Assembly (NCBI GenBank): GCA_036704825.1 | Contig: JAUBSN010000016.1 | Coordinates: forward strand, 41,644 to 105,643 | Direction: 5' to 3' | Length of the DNA: 64,000 nt | Source: Microcoleus sp036704825 | GTDB taxonomy: Bacteria; Cyanobacteriota; Cyanobacteriia; Cyanobacteriales; Microcoleaceae | Part shown: one piece after another, positions 50,666 through 57,841 of the stretch | Layout of the letters: every line of letters begins with the position of its first letter | Numbering within the stretch: position 1 is the first letter of the stretch | Notes under the pieces: generated by a model | The model's database searches: none | Told to the model about the DNA's origin: nothing | Seen by the model: the letters and a program-made list of their open reading frames with translations, nothing else | Translations under genes and position numbers: made by a program

Positions 50666-51214
50666 TTAGTCTTTTTCACTTTCTGTGTAGTACAAATTAT
50701 CACCCGGCAATCGCAGTTCCTCCAACTCTACCCGATTTTCTGCCAGCGCCTCAAGAAACTCGTTATAGGTCATACCAAAGAACCGCCGCCTGTCATCTTG
50801 AGATTGCTGTGGCATTCCAAAGGCATCCCTGAACAAAGCATCCAGTCCGCCTAGAGTAAATGCCGCTTGAAGCGCGATCGCTCGCTTGTTCCCAGAAAGT
50901 GCCTCAAATGTGATCAATGCGGTGAGTTCTCGCAGACCAATAGTTTGTACTTTATTTGCGCCACCTCTACCTTGTCTCTGTATAAATACGGTTCGAGGGT
51001 CGTACCTAAAACCACTGTCTTCTAAAGCTTTTAGCTTGTCAGGGGCCCTTGAGGGTAGTACCAAAAACCAGTCTCTTTGATAACCCAGTAGTATGGATGT
51101 CCCAACGATACCAGCTCGAGATTCTCCGTCTGGCATCATGTACCCGTCGATCGATAGGGTATCGCTCAGTTGGACAGTGGCTCTAGTGGCCTTAATTGAT
51201 TTAGATTCAGTCAT
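50666..51214 (-). CDS. Antirepressor-like protein (paralogue B)
   Basis: This 182-residue protein is a paralogue of 32893-33477: shared TRATVQLSDTLSIDGYMMPDGESRAG, LTALITFEALSGNKRAIALQAAF, and a RDAFG motif with QQSQDDRRRFFGM. The likely role is in element control next to a XRE gene, with which it is divergent (101 bases between). The family (KilA-N/BRO-like or similar) is uncertain. Confidence 0.5.
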   Translation of the reverse strand: MTESKSIKATRATVQLSDTLSIDGYMMPDGESRAGIVGTSILLGYQRDWFLVLPSRAPDKLKALEDSGFRYDPRTVFIQRQGRGGANKVQTIGLRELTALITFEALSGNKRAIALQAAFTLGGLDALFRDAFGMPQQSQDDRRRFFGMTYNEFLEALAENRVELEELRLPGDNLYYTESEKD

Positions 51215-51243
51215 GATCGTTAGTTAGTGATTTATTTTCACCT

Positions 51244-51293
51244 ATCGCCAGCGGGTTAACTCTGGCGATTTTTTGTTGCAATGTTACTACTCA
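51244..51293. promoter_or_regulatory. Hairpin and direct-repeat element between divergent regulator genes
   Basis: ATCGCCAG (51244-51251) pairs with CTGGCGAT (51262-51269), followed by TTTTTT, so plus-strand transcription could end here. TTACTACTCA at 51284-51293 recurs at 51660-51669 on the far side of the XRE gene, and may be a binding site. Confidence 0.45.
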
Positions 51294-51315
51294 GCATAGT
51301 TACTTACAGGCTAAA

Positions 51316-51657
51316 ATGTCAACTACGAGTAATGAAAGCACACCTAAATACTACACACAGGGGACACCAATGATTCCACTTGAATATGTGGCTCGGTTGC
51401 TATGGAGCCAAGAACTTGGCGAAAGGCTTAAAGGGTTTAGGGGTAAAACATCTAGGCGCGAACTCGCGGAAAAACTAAAAACCACAGGACAGGATTGCAG
51501 TCATCAAAACCTGCAAAAGATCGAAGATGGAAATGCTCAAACAGTGCCAGTAGAGTTAGTTCTAGCAATTTGTAAGGTTTTGGGAATAAGTCTGGGTCAG
51601 CTTATCCCAATGGCTCACCTGGAATATCCAGCCGAGAAGTCTACTACGATCGGTTGA
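51316..51657 (+). CDS. XRE-family helix-turn-helix protein
   Basis: This 113-residue protein has a XRE helix-turn-helix near the middle (TSRRELAEKLKTTGQDCSHQNLQKIEDGNAQTVPVELVLAICKVLGISLGQL), with the insertion GQDCSHQN between helices. It is probably a transcription regulator, divergent from the antirepressor-like paralogue B. The TTACTACTCA repeat occurs on both sides of the gene. It is a second control locus besides 36708-36959. Confidence 0.75.
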   Translation: MSTTSNESTPKYYTQGTPMIPLEYVARLLWSQELGERLKGFRGKTSRRELAEKLKTTGQDCSHQNLQKIEDGNAQTVPVELVLAICKVLGISLGQLIPMAHLEYPAEKSTTIG

Positions 51658-51697
51658 CATTACTACTCAAAGTGGTAACATAGGTTTACAAGCAAAA

Positions 51698-51737
51698 GCG
51701 GTCAGTACAAAGCCCGTCGAAAAGCCGTACTGACCGC
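51698..51737 (+). terminator. Terminator after the XRE gene
   Basis: GCGGTCAGTAC (51698-51708) pairs perfectly with GTACTGACCGC (51727-51737). Confidence 0.6.
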
Positions 51738-51789
51738 CCCTCCCCGCAATTGCGGAAAGTACCCACCTACACAGTGAGGCAATTTTATT

Positions 51790-52167
51790 ATGGCAAATTC
51801 CACAGTCACCCGCCGCCAATTTTTATCGCTGTGCGGTCTGGCAGGCATCCCCAGCGCAATCACAGGTTCGATCGTCCAGCAGCCAGAGTTGATCGAACCC
51901 GCTCGCAAAATTTCCGTAAAATTTCCCGGTCAACCAGAATTTTGGTTTGGTGATGTAATTCGCTACCCCTGGTTCAGCGCGAATGAGAACAAAATTCACT
52001 GGGAAACAGGCGAAGTAACCGGAGTCGCGTGGCATCCAAAAGAAAAACAATGGTTGTACGCCGTTAACTGGACAACTTCGACTTCTGACACTAACGGATT
52101 TAACTATCCCATTTTTGACGAACACCTGACTGACAGCGGAGATTTCCAGCTAGTCACCAAAGGTTAG
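51790..52167 (+). CDS. Tat-signal secreted small protein, unknown
   Basis: This 125-residue protein has a twin-arginine-like signal TRRQFLSLCGLAGIPSAITG at the N-terminus, followed by a short domain with VWFGDVIRYPWFSAN-like and HWETGEVTGVAWHPKEKQWLYAV parts that are Trp- and Tyr-rich. The RR-x-F-L signature suggests Tat export to the periplasm or lumen. No family is recognised. It is flanked by terminators on both sides, so it is a monocistronic gene. Ribosome-binding site is weak. Confidence 0.5.
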   Translation: MANSTVTRRQFLSLCGLAGIPSAITGSIVQQPELIEPARKISVKFPGQPEFWFGDVIRYPWFSANENKIHWETGEVTGVAWHPKEKQWLYAVNWTTSTSDTNGFNYPIFDEHLTDSGDFQLVTKG

Positions 52168-52177
52168 AAATTGCAAA

Positions 52178-52249
52178 CCAGAGCCGAGATTGCTCTGGCT
52201 TTTTACTGGGGAAAGTTCAGCGCCGACAGGTAACTGCTAGGCGCTTTTT
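52178..52249 (+). terminator. Two successive terminator hairpins
   Basis: CCAGAGC (52178-52184) and GCTCTGG (52192-52198) with CTTTTTA, then AGCGCC (52219-52224) and GGCGCT (52240-52245) with TTTTT. They insulate the next, strongly initiated gene. Confidence 0.7.
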
Positions 52250-52379
52250 CAGTGCCGAAAAATTACTCAACAAAAATTAACAATTACCGCTGCAGGTGTT
52301 ACTTGGTATTTCGGAAGGCTTAAGGGTTCCTACACAACTCGCAACACCCAGAACCCCTCTTTTGTAAGCATTCTGGCTC

Positions 52380-52408
52380 TTGACGCCTTCTTTTCCCCTC
52401 TTTAGGCT
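52380..52408 (+). promoter_or_regulatory. Candidate sigma-70 promoter for the 215-residue protein
   Basis: TTGACG (52380-52385), a 17-base spacer and TAGGCT (52403-52408). Transcription would start just before the AGGAGGA ribosome-binding site. The minus-10 box is a weak match. Confidence 0.35.
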
Positions 52409-52432
52409 GAGAAACAGGAGGAAGAAAACTTT

Positions 52433-53080
52433 ATGCCAAACAATAAGTACAATCCGAGAGATGAGGTGTACGTTACCCTCGCAAACGGACTAATTTATAT
52501 TTTCGAGACCAATGTTGACACCGAAGAAAGAGTAGCACTAGGACTCACGCCCTTGCCAGCTACAGTACCGGCGAATGCGTTCAAAGGCGGCAACAGCCCC
52601 ACACCCCGCAGGGCGCGCCGCCTTACTGCAGACGGATGGAATAGTAGCTACGTTTCAGAAACTCCGGAAACAGTTATCGCGGGACTGAAAACCGCTGGAT
52701 GGCAGATCCAGAAGGCAGTTAAGTACCAAGGAATTATCACTGGTTCGACAAGTCGGGCAGTAACCGTTTATGTAACTGTCCGCGGGATCAAATATGCCTG
52801 GAATATGCCATCGGAAACGCGCGCCGCGATTACCGATGCCACAATGACGGCACTAGGTATTCAGGTCGCGACCGCCGCAGATATACCCACATTGGTGTGG
52901 GGCGCGTCTGTTCCAAAACCGGCGAAAGTCCAATTCCGGCGTACCACCACGCCTCTGGGAGGTACGAGCGACTCGCTGAGCACTTATGTCAGCCAGGCGC
53001 AAGAAGACAATTTGCCGGCCGGCTACAAGTTAATCAGACCAAGATTAATGTTCCCGGGCGATGTCGCTGCAACCCCATAA
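52433..53080 (+). CDS. Strongly initiated virion-like protein, unknown
   Basis: This 215-residue protein follows a strong AGGAGGA ribosome-binding site and is insulated by terminators. It is rich in Thr, Ala, Val and Pro with beta-like stretches (VYVTLANGLIYIFETNVDTEERV, SRAVTVYVTVRGIKYAWNM) and a loop PTPRRARRL. No signal or membrane segment. High predicted expression and beta-rich composition make it a candidate for an abundant coat or decoration protein, but no fold is recognised. The next gene begins 68 bases after its stop. Confidence 0.55.
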   Translation: MPNNKYNPRDEVYVTLANGLIYIFETNVDTEERVALGLTPLPATVPANAFKGGNSPTPRRARRLTADGWNSSYVSETPETVIAGLKTAGWQIQKAVKYQGIITGSTSRAVTVYVTVRGIKYAWNMPSETRAAITDATMTALGIQVATAADIPTLVWGASVPKPAKVQFRRTTTPLGGTSDSLSTYVSQAQEDNLPAGYKLIRPRLMFPGDVAATP

Positions 53081-53148
53081 TTTTAATTTTTGGTTTTTAA
53101 TAAAACAGGAACCAAAATTAACAACAACAAACAATACGCAAACAAGAA

Positions 53149-53514
53149 ATGGATAGCAACAAACAACCTTTGCCCGTCAGTAACACTTCTCCTGATACTC
53201 CTATCGAAACAAATACAGCAACAAGCGCACCGCCACCGCCAATTCCAACACCCCCGAACCAATCCGAATACGAGGCAACCCCAGAATTTCAAAACTGGAA
53301 ACAAGAGCAACTTAGCGAAGCGCAAGCCTATCTCAAAAACGCTTGGGGGATGGAAATGCCCATTGAAAAATTGGTGTTGTGGCGCGATGATGCTGGATTC
53401 CCAGATCCAGTTCGCTGGGCGGGAGCTCACAAGCAAATTCTCGCGAATAGGAAATTTCGCGACAAAAATGGCAACACTTTAGGCAACTACAACATCTGGC
53501 GATCGCTTGATTGA
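53149..53514 (+). CDS. Small protein with Pro-rich N-terminus, unknown
   Basis: This 121-residue protein has a disordered Pro/Ser/Thr-rich N-terminal half (ATSAPPPPIPTPPNQ) followed by a helix (TPEFQNWKQEQLSEAQAYLKNAWGMEMPIEKLVLWR) and an end with HKQILANRKFRDKNGNTLGNYNIWRS. It lies 68 bases after the candidate coat gene and just before 53517. A linker or attachment role is possible. No family is recognised. Confidence 0.5.
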   Translation: MDSNKQPLPVSNTSPDTPIETNTATSAPPPPIPTPPNQSEYEATPEFQNWKQEQLSEAQAYLKNAWGMEMPIEKLVLWRDDAGFPDPVRWAGAHKQILANRKFRDKNGNTLGNYNIWRSLD

Positions 53515-53516
53515 TT

Positions 53517-53882
53517 ATGTGGATTCCGTTAGGGGAAGTAGTGCCAAAATTTGATTTGTGGTTGCCCTTCCCCGACGGAGCAAATGCAGAAGGCGCAACC
53601 GTATTTCGCGCTCAATTCCTTTCAGACGGCAACATTGAAAACGTGTTTAGCACCCTCTGGTTGAGGCGCATCTGGGTTGCCGGAATCCTTAGAGAAAAAG
53701 AGGTAGAATTAAGCCAGAAACTGTATCCCCAGCAGCATTCTGTAATTCTATGGCTACCGATTCCTCCCGACTTGGAGGCAACAGGATTAATCCCAGCAGG
53801 CTATGAAGTGAAAAAAAATCCTTACCGTAGGGGGGCAGTAGAACCCCCCTGGTATGTTTCCTTAGATGTTTGGGCAACTTAA
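53517..53882 (+). CDS. Small beta-rich protein, unknown
   Basis: This 121-residue protein begins MWIPLGEVVPKFDLWLPFPDG and has several Trp, Pro and Ile-rich strands (FSTLWLRRIWVAGILREKEVE, VILWLPIPPDLEATGL) and a basic C-terminus (NPYRRGAVEPPWYVSLDVW). ATG 53517 is used; the frame extends 6 bases upstream to TTG. The upstream stop overlaps its region by a few bases. It may be a small virion or adhesion protein. No family is recognised. Confidence 0.5.
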   Translation: MWIPLGEVVPKFDLWLPFPDGANAEGATVFRAQFLSDGNIENVFSTLWLRRIWVAGILREKEVELSQKLYPQQHSVILWLPIPPDLEATGLIPAGYEVKKNPYRRGAVEPPWYVSLDVWAT

Positions 53883-53970
53883 TTAGCGAACCGGGACAGC
53901 GCCGGTAGTGGGGATTTCCCCAGTAAAAATTCGCGCGAAAATTACCAGTCCCTTATAATAGCGCTTTGCT

Positions 53971-54270
53971 ATGACAACCAAAGAATTGCTTGAAATAATT
54001 GGATTTATTCTAACTATTGGAGGAGCGTGCGCTACTGGTGCGTTTGCATTTGCCACAATGCGTGCCCAAATAAAAATAAGTGATTTTCAACTAAAAATTA
54101 AAGATGACGGGCAAGAATTTGCAAGAAAGGTGCAACAGAACATCGACCACAACAGGGTTGAAATTGGCATCATCAAAGGTGAAGTTCGAGACATCAAGCG
54201 CCTTTTAGATATGCGCCGAGAACAATCTTTTCCAGACGAGAACAAACCTCCTAACACAGATTTCACTTAG
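53971..54270 (+). CDS. TM-coiled-coil protein, holin- or spanin-like
   Basis: This 99-residue protein has one hydrophobic helix near residues 8-29 (IIGFILTIGGACATGAFAFATM) followed by a charged helical tail with coiled-coil potential (QEFARKVQQNIDHNRVEIGIIKGEVRDIKRLLDMRREQ). This layout is common for phage holin-associated or spanin-like proteins. It precedes a two-TM small gene and a peptidoglycan enzyme, giving a lysis-like order. Other functions are possible. Confidence 0.55.
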   Translation: MTTKELLEIIGFILTIGGACATGAFAFATMRAQIKISDFQLKIKDDGQEFARKVQQNIDHNRVEIGIIKGEVRDIKRLLDMRREQSFPDENKPPNTDFT

Positions 54271-54271
54271 T

Positions 54272-54445
54272 ATGGATTCATCTTATAGATTTGCCGTAAG
54301 ATGTTTAGCCCTCGGTGTGATTATAGTCGCGCTAGAAGGTGGTTTGTTGTCGTATCTTGATAAAGATACAAGTTTTTTAGCCATTCTTGCTCCCGCTATT
54401 TGTACGGGATTACTTGGTTTATTGGTTCCTAATCGAGCAAAATAA
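54272..54445 (+). CDS. Small two-TM protein, holin-like
   Basis: Encodes 57 residues MDSSYRFAVRCLALGVIIVALEGG... ...FLAILAPAICTGLLGLLVPNRAK, with two hydrophobic segments around a short loop containing YLDKDTS. It starts two bases after the preceding stop, so it is translationally coupled. Small two-TM proteins next to a murein hydrolase are typical phage holins. Confidence 0.5.
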   Translation: MDSSYRFAVRCLALGVIIVALEGGLLSYLDKDTSFLAILAPAICTGLLGLLVPNRAK

Positions 54446-54448
54446 TGT

Positions 54449-54676
54449 GTGAACATTCAAGAAGCTTATAACATTCTTCTTTCTAGCGATTCTACACTTG
54501 ACGAACTGCTGGATGCTCACACAGTATTGGCGATTGAGCAAGGATACCTGTTAGCTATCGTTAATCGCGAATCAACCCAAAATATGCAACTTGAGCCAAA
54601 ACTTTGGAGGCTTATGACTGCAATTGAAGCTGTCAAGACAAAAATTAAAAATAAAGCTACCTTCCCTCAATTATAA
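54449..54676 (+). CDS. Small helical protein, unknown
   Basis: This 75-residue protein starts GTG at 54449, with MNIQEAYNILLSSDSTLDELLDAHTVLAIEQGYLLAIVNRES and a helical rest ending KTKIKNKATFPQL. It sits between the two-TM protein and the peptidoglycan enzyme. No family is recognised. The GTG start is three bases after the previous stop and is plausible, but weak. Confidence 0.45.
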   Translation: MNIQEAYNILLSSDSTLDELLDAHTVLAIEQGYLLAIVNRESTQNMQLEPKLWRLMTAIEAVKTKIKNKATFPQL

Positions 54677-54688
54677 GGATTAGAAACG

Positions 54689-55126
54689 ATGAAGCACCAA
54701 TTACTTTTTACAATGGAATTAAAAACAGCTACTAAGCTATTGTTGGGAAATTTGGAACTAACTTATCCAGACGGAACCAAAATCGATTACTTAGCTACTT
54801 CCGGTTGTACTCAGTGGCAACAACCTGAAGATCAATCAGCAATCGCCCGCGGCCCTATTCCAGCAGGTCATTATCAAGTTCCCACAATTCCTTACTGGCT
54901 GGACACTCGGGGCATAGAGGGATGGTTTTTTCATATCACGCCTGACCCGGTTATCGTGGACGGCGTAACCCGGGGTGAGCTCGGGATTCATTTTGATGCC
55001 AACGTTCCCGGCTCGGCTGGCTGTATCGTATTGCAGAGGCTGTCAGGATGGAATCGTTTTTGTGAACGAATGGAAGCGATCGCGAAATGTGGCATTACCT
55101 TGCTTCCGCTAGAGGTAAAGTATTAG
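54689..55126 (+). CDS. DUF2778/YkuD-like peptidoglycan enzyme
   Basis: This 145-residue protein has the pattern ARGPIPAGHYQVPTIPYW near residue 55 and GIHFDANVPGSAGCIVLQRLSGW near residue 100. The second motif (His...SAGC) is the catalytic signature of L,D-transpeptidase/YkuD-like folds, as in DUF2778 proteins acting on peptidoglycan. No signal peptide, consistent with release through a holin. It is the last gene of the lysis-like cassette. Substrate is unknown; it could also be a murein cross-linking enzyme. Confidence 0.7.
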   Translation: MKHQLLFTMELKTATKLLLGNLELTYPDGTKIDYLATSGCTQWQQPEDQSAIARGPIPAGHYQVPTIPYWLDTRGIEGWFFHITPDPVIVDGVTRGELGIHFDANVPGSAGCIVLQRLSGWNRFCERMEAIAKCGITLLPLEVKY

Positions 55127-55131
55127 CGCAA

Positions 55132-55159
55132 AGCCCCACAAAGCAAAGCAAATGGGGCT
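55132..55159. terminator. Terminator between lysis and integrase genes
   Basis: AGCCCCA (55132-55138) pairs with TGGGGCT (55153-55159). It separates convergent transcription of the lysis-like cassette and the integrase. Confidence 0.55.
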
Positions 55160-55189
55160 AGTGTCAACAAGACAAAATTTACTTGATGG

Positions 55190-56320
55190 TTATTCAGGCA
55201 AACACGGTTGATTGATTTGACGGCCATAATGCTGGACAATCATGCGTCCGTCCTTGTGGCCAGCGATGGCGGCAACTTGAGGGATAGACATCCCACTTTC
55301 AAGAGCTTCTGAAAGTAAAGTGTGCCTTGTGGCATAAGGCTTGCGATAAGAAATACCGAGATTTTCTAGCGCTGGTTTCCAATAGCTAGTGCGAAAATTC
55401 CCATGATCGATTGAACAACCCATCGGAGATTTAAAAACCAACTCTTTGTCCCCTAAGATTGCATTCGGTTTAATGCGAACAAAAAGGTCATAAATTCGCG
55501 TACTCATTTTTAGTAATCGTCTTGACTGGAGAGTTTTCGGTCTTTTTGCAATTTTTCTGTAGTGACCTCGTTCACGAGTTACCGCTTGCTCTATAGCAAT
55601 TGTGCGCTTGTCTATATCTATGTCGCACCACCGAAGGCCGACAGCCTCTCCGGTGCGAACGCCAGAGAACAGTAAAAATTCCACAAAAGGCGCATAACTG
55701 GAATGTCGATTATGGAAATAAGAAATTATTAGAGAAACCTCCATTGAATTGAACGGGACTTTTTTAGACTCGCTAGCTTCTTCTTCTGCCAGCGAAGTCG
55801 ATCGCAATTCAATTCCCGTCAACGGATTCTTGAAAATTGTTTTTTGCTCAATTGCCCAACTAACAGCTTTTGACAACATACCTAGGCGGCGATTAAAAGT
55901 GCTGCTAGCTAAATCTGTGCGATCGGTAAACCAGTTAGTTTCTGCAATTCCAGGATTCCCTGCTTTTAAAATCTGAGCTCGCACACAAGCATAATGATCG
56001 GCAGCCGTAGCAGGTTTAAGCTTGAGCGACGCAACAAACTCATCCCAGATTTCAAGCCAATGAATAATGTTTGGTTGTGGTCGTAAAACTTTATCGGCGA
56101 TTTGGGTACAAGGTCTGTGGCGGTATCTTTCTAACGTAGGATCAAAAACACCTGCCAAAATATCATTTTGAATTTTGCCCCCAATACTGGCGACAATTTG
56201 GCGATCGCGCTTATCCTCCCATCTTCCTTTCGGCAACGGATGAAAAGAAAATTTGTGACCTTGAAGGGTAAACCTTAATCGGATACCACCCTTATCTTGC
56301 TTGGGAATAATATCTTTCAT
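55190..56320 (-). CDS. int: Tyrosine-recombinase integrase
   Basis: This 376-residue integrase inserts the element into tRNA-Asp. The catalytic residues are in LLFSGVRTGEAVGLRWCDI (Arg I), the beta-sheet Lys in the following RTIAIEQAVTRERGHYRK region, KPYATRHTLLSEALESGM (His/Tyr-x-x-Arg), IAGHKDGRMIVQHYGR with His and the nucleophilic Tyr. The N-terminal part (about 1-170) holds the SAM-like core-binding domain. It is 80 bases from the intact tRNA, as usual for tRNA-targeted integrases. Excisionase is not identified, but the 32143 or 33643 helix-turn-helix proteins could serve. Confidence 0.93.
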   Translation of the reverse strand: MKDIIPKQDKGGIRLRFTLQGHKFSFHPLPKGRWEDKRDRQIVASIGGKIQNDILAGVFDPTLERYRHRPCTQIADKVLRPQPNIIHWLEIWDEFVASLKLKPATAADHYACVRAQILKAGNPGIAETNWFTDRTDLASSTFNRRLGMLSKAVSWAIEQKTIFKNPLTGIELRSTSLAEEEASESKKVPFNSMEVSLIISYFHNRHSSYAPFVEFLLFSGVRTGEAVGLRWCDIDIDKRTIAIEQAVTRERGHYRKIAKRPKTLQSRRLLKMSTRIYDLFVRIKPNAILGDKELVFKSPMGCSIDHGNFRTSYWKPALENLGISYRKPYATRHTLLSEALESGMSIPQVAAIAGHKDGRMIVQHYGRQINQPCLPE

Positions 56321-56399
56321 GGCGAAATCTTGGCGAAAACTGCATCAACAGTAGATCCGACAAGATTACCAAAATTCTTAAACCCTCACCAGAGGGGAG

Positions 56400-56441
56400 C
56401 GGGACAGACGGGGCTCGAACCCGCAACTTCCGCCGTGACAG
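56400..56441. other. Right attachment repeat (inside tRNA-Asp)
   Basis: Identical to 28151-28192. It is the 3' part of the intact tRNA-Asp carried by the element and restores the gene after integration. Confidence 0.92.
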
Positions 56442-56473
56442 GGCGGTGCTCTAACCAATTGAACTACTGTCCC
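56400..56473 (-). tRNA. tRNA-Asp (anticodon GTC)
   Basis: The minus strand folds into a complete cloverleaf: acceptor GGGACAG/CTGTCCC, D arm GTTCAATTGGTTAGAGC, anticodon stem around CCCTGTCACGG giving anticodon GTC, T arm GCGGGTTCGAGCCCCGT, and discriminator G. CCA is not encoded. It is the integration target, and its 3' part is duplicated at 28151-28192. Confidence 0.97.
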
Positions 56474-56529
56474 TCGTTTTGCCGTTTTTTCAGGCACAAT
56501 TTCTATTATGCCTATAACTTCACCTTTTG

Positions 56530-57657
56530 TCAAGAGGTTTTTTGAACTTTTATTTGAAAGCCCAAAATTTGAGTCTCTTGCAGGGAACTGAAGTTGTTGT
56601 CGCTCACCAAAATCAGACCTCTGCTAGCATCCGACAGGTCGGGGCCAAATGTCAACCCCTCAATGTTGTCTAGGGGAATTTTCAGCGTTTCCAAATCCAG
56701 CAGCAGCCGTTTTTGAGCGGGAGAAACCTCGCTGATAAGGTTTTGGAGGCTTTCGAGTGCTTCAATACGATCGCCCTTTTCCAGAGAAATCTCAAATAGT
56801 TTAACAGTAACTCCGGTTTCCAGGGAGAAAGCACGCTCTAAACTCAGCAAGCGGTTATCGTCGATCGCCACCAAATCCACTAAACCGTTGCTAGTTAATT
56901 TTCCCACAGGATTCGCACCAGGGGGTAGGGGTTCGGTGATGTAGAGAAACGATGCTTCTGGATTGCCGCTCACCGCATCGTAGCGCAAAATCCGGCACGG
57001 GCTCCCGGTTTCCAGGGAAGCTACGCCGCCATCTTGAACCAAGGCGTTTTCCGTAGCGGTGAATAGATATTTGCGATCGGGCGTTAAAGTTAAACTTTCA
57101 AAAGCCAGATTGTTGCGGATGCCTTTAGTGCCTTTGTCGTCGGGCAAAAATAGTTCGGGAATTGGGAGCGTTTTCAGGAGTTTACCGTCGAGGGAGAACT
57201 CTTTGATGAAAGGATTTATTTGGCGATCGACATCTCCCTCAGAAGAAACAAACACGCTATTGCCAGTAAAAGCTATCCCTTCGGGATCTAAACTTAATTC
57301 AGAAAAACTTTTGCCGTTTTCATCTAATAAAGTAGTGACACCAGTAAAAGTAATTTGCTCTTTTTCCAGTTTACCAGATTGCAAGTTGATTTTGAGAGTA
57401 TAGAAGCGCGCCGGAGCCTTGCTGCTGCGGTCATCAGAAATGGCATAATAGACTTGTTTGTCGGCATCATAAGTAATGCCCGAAAGTCCGCCAATTTCTG
57501 TCCCCTGAAACTGAGAACCTGTAGGAAATATTGCTCTGCCGATAAAATCTATTTTCGTAACGGCGAAAGATTTGGCTGACTGGTTTACCCAAATAGCAAC
57601 AGTTGCTGCCATCAAAAAACAGACAATAAATATAGTTGCTTTTCCTAGCTTTCGCAT
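56530..57657 (-). CDS. Esterase-like phytase-family protein
   Basis: This 375-residue protein has an N-terminal signal/anchor (TIFIVCFLMAATVAIW) and a beta-propeller-like body with repeated motifs of the phytase-like esterase family (EIGGLSGITYDADKQVYYAISDD, PEGIAFTGNSVFVSSEGD, LAFESLTLTPDRKYLFTATE, DNIEGLTFGPDLSDASRGLILVSDN). Family members carry an Asp/Asn-rich propeller. It is probably exported or membrane-anchored with hydrolase or lectin-like function. Directly beside the tRNA-Asp, it is native chromosome. Confidence 0.85.
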   Translation of the reverse strand: MRKLGKATIFIVCFLMAATVAIWVNQSAKSFAVTKIDFIGRAIFPTGSQFQGTEIGGLSGITYDADKQVYYAISDDRSSKAPARFYTLKINLQSGKLEKEQITFTGVTTLLDENGKSFSELSLDPEGIAFTGNSVFVSSEGDVDRQINPFIKEFSLDGKLLKTLPIPELFLPDDKGTKGIRNNLAFESLTLTPDRKYLFTATENALVQDGGVASLETGSPCRILRYDAVSGNPEASFLYITEPLPPGANPVGKLTSNGLVDLVAIDDNRLLSLERAFSLETGVTVKLFEISLEKGDRIEALESLQNLISEVSPAQKRLLLDLETLKIPLDNIEGLTFGPDLSDASRGLILVSDNNFSSLQETQILGFQIKVQKTS

Positions 57658-57681
57658 TTTACCAATAAATACATTATTACC

Positions 57682-57783
57682 TATAGCAATCCTAAATCAT
57701 TTGTGAATTTCTTACTCCCTCCCCTTAGCAAGGGGAGGGTTGGGGTGGGGTCAAAAATTTACGACTCATGTAGGATTGCTATA
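57682..57783. mobile_element. MITE-like element with 13-bp perfect terminal repeats
   Basis: TATAGCAATCCTA (57682-57694) and its exact reverse complement (57771-57783), 102 bp in total. The interior has CCCTCCCCTTAGCAAGGGG and GGGGTGGGGTC tracts. The ends match those of the element at 12223-12345. It sits between two minus-strand genes. Confidence 0.8.
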
Positions 57784-57841
57784 TCTTCTTCTTCCCTTTC
57801 TTCGCGCCCTTCACCTCTTCGCGGTTGGTTAAATCTAAAAA

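Larger units (their letters stand above)
28193..56441. mobile_element. 28.2-kb integrated element at tRNA-Asp(GTC)
   Basis: It is bounded by 42-bp direct repeats (28151-28192 and 56400-56441), with a tyrosine integrase next to the intact tRNA. Content: membrane ATPase, two XRE regulators, prim-pol-like replication protein, iteron-like array, tail-fibre-like protein, an overlapping operon of unrecognised proteins and a lysis-like cassette. I do not recognise a terminase large subunit, portal, HK97-type capsid, tape measure, relaxase or type IV secretion gene. It may be a divergent temperate virus, a satellite, or a plasmid-virus hybrid. A 100-N assembly gap lies at 36528-36627, so true length is unknown. 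Confidence 0.88.

Noticed and set aside
52897..53100. Alternative-frame ORF inside the candidate coat gene.
   Set aside because: Overlaps a longer gene with a strong start and has no independent signal.
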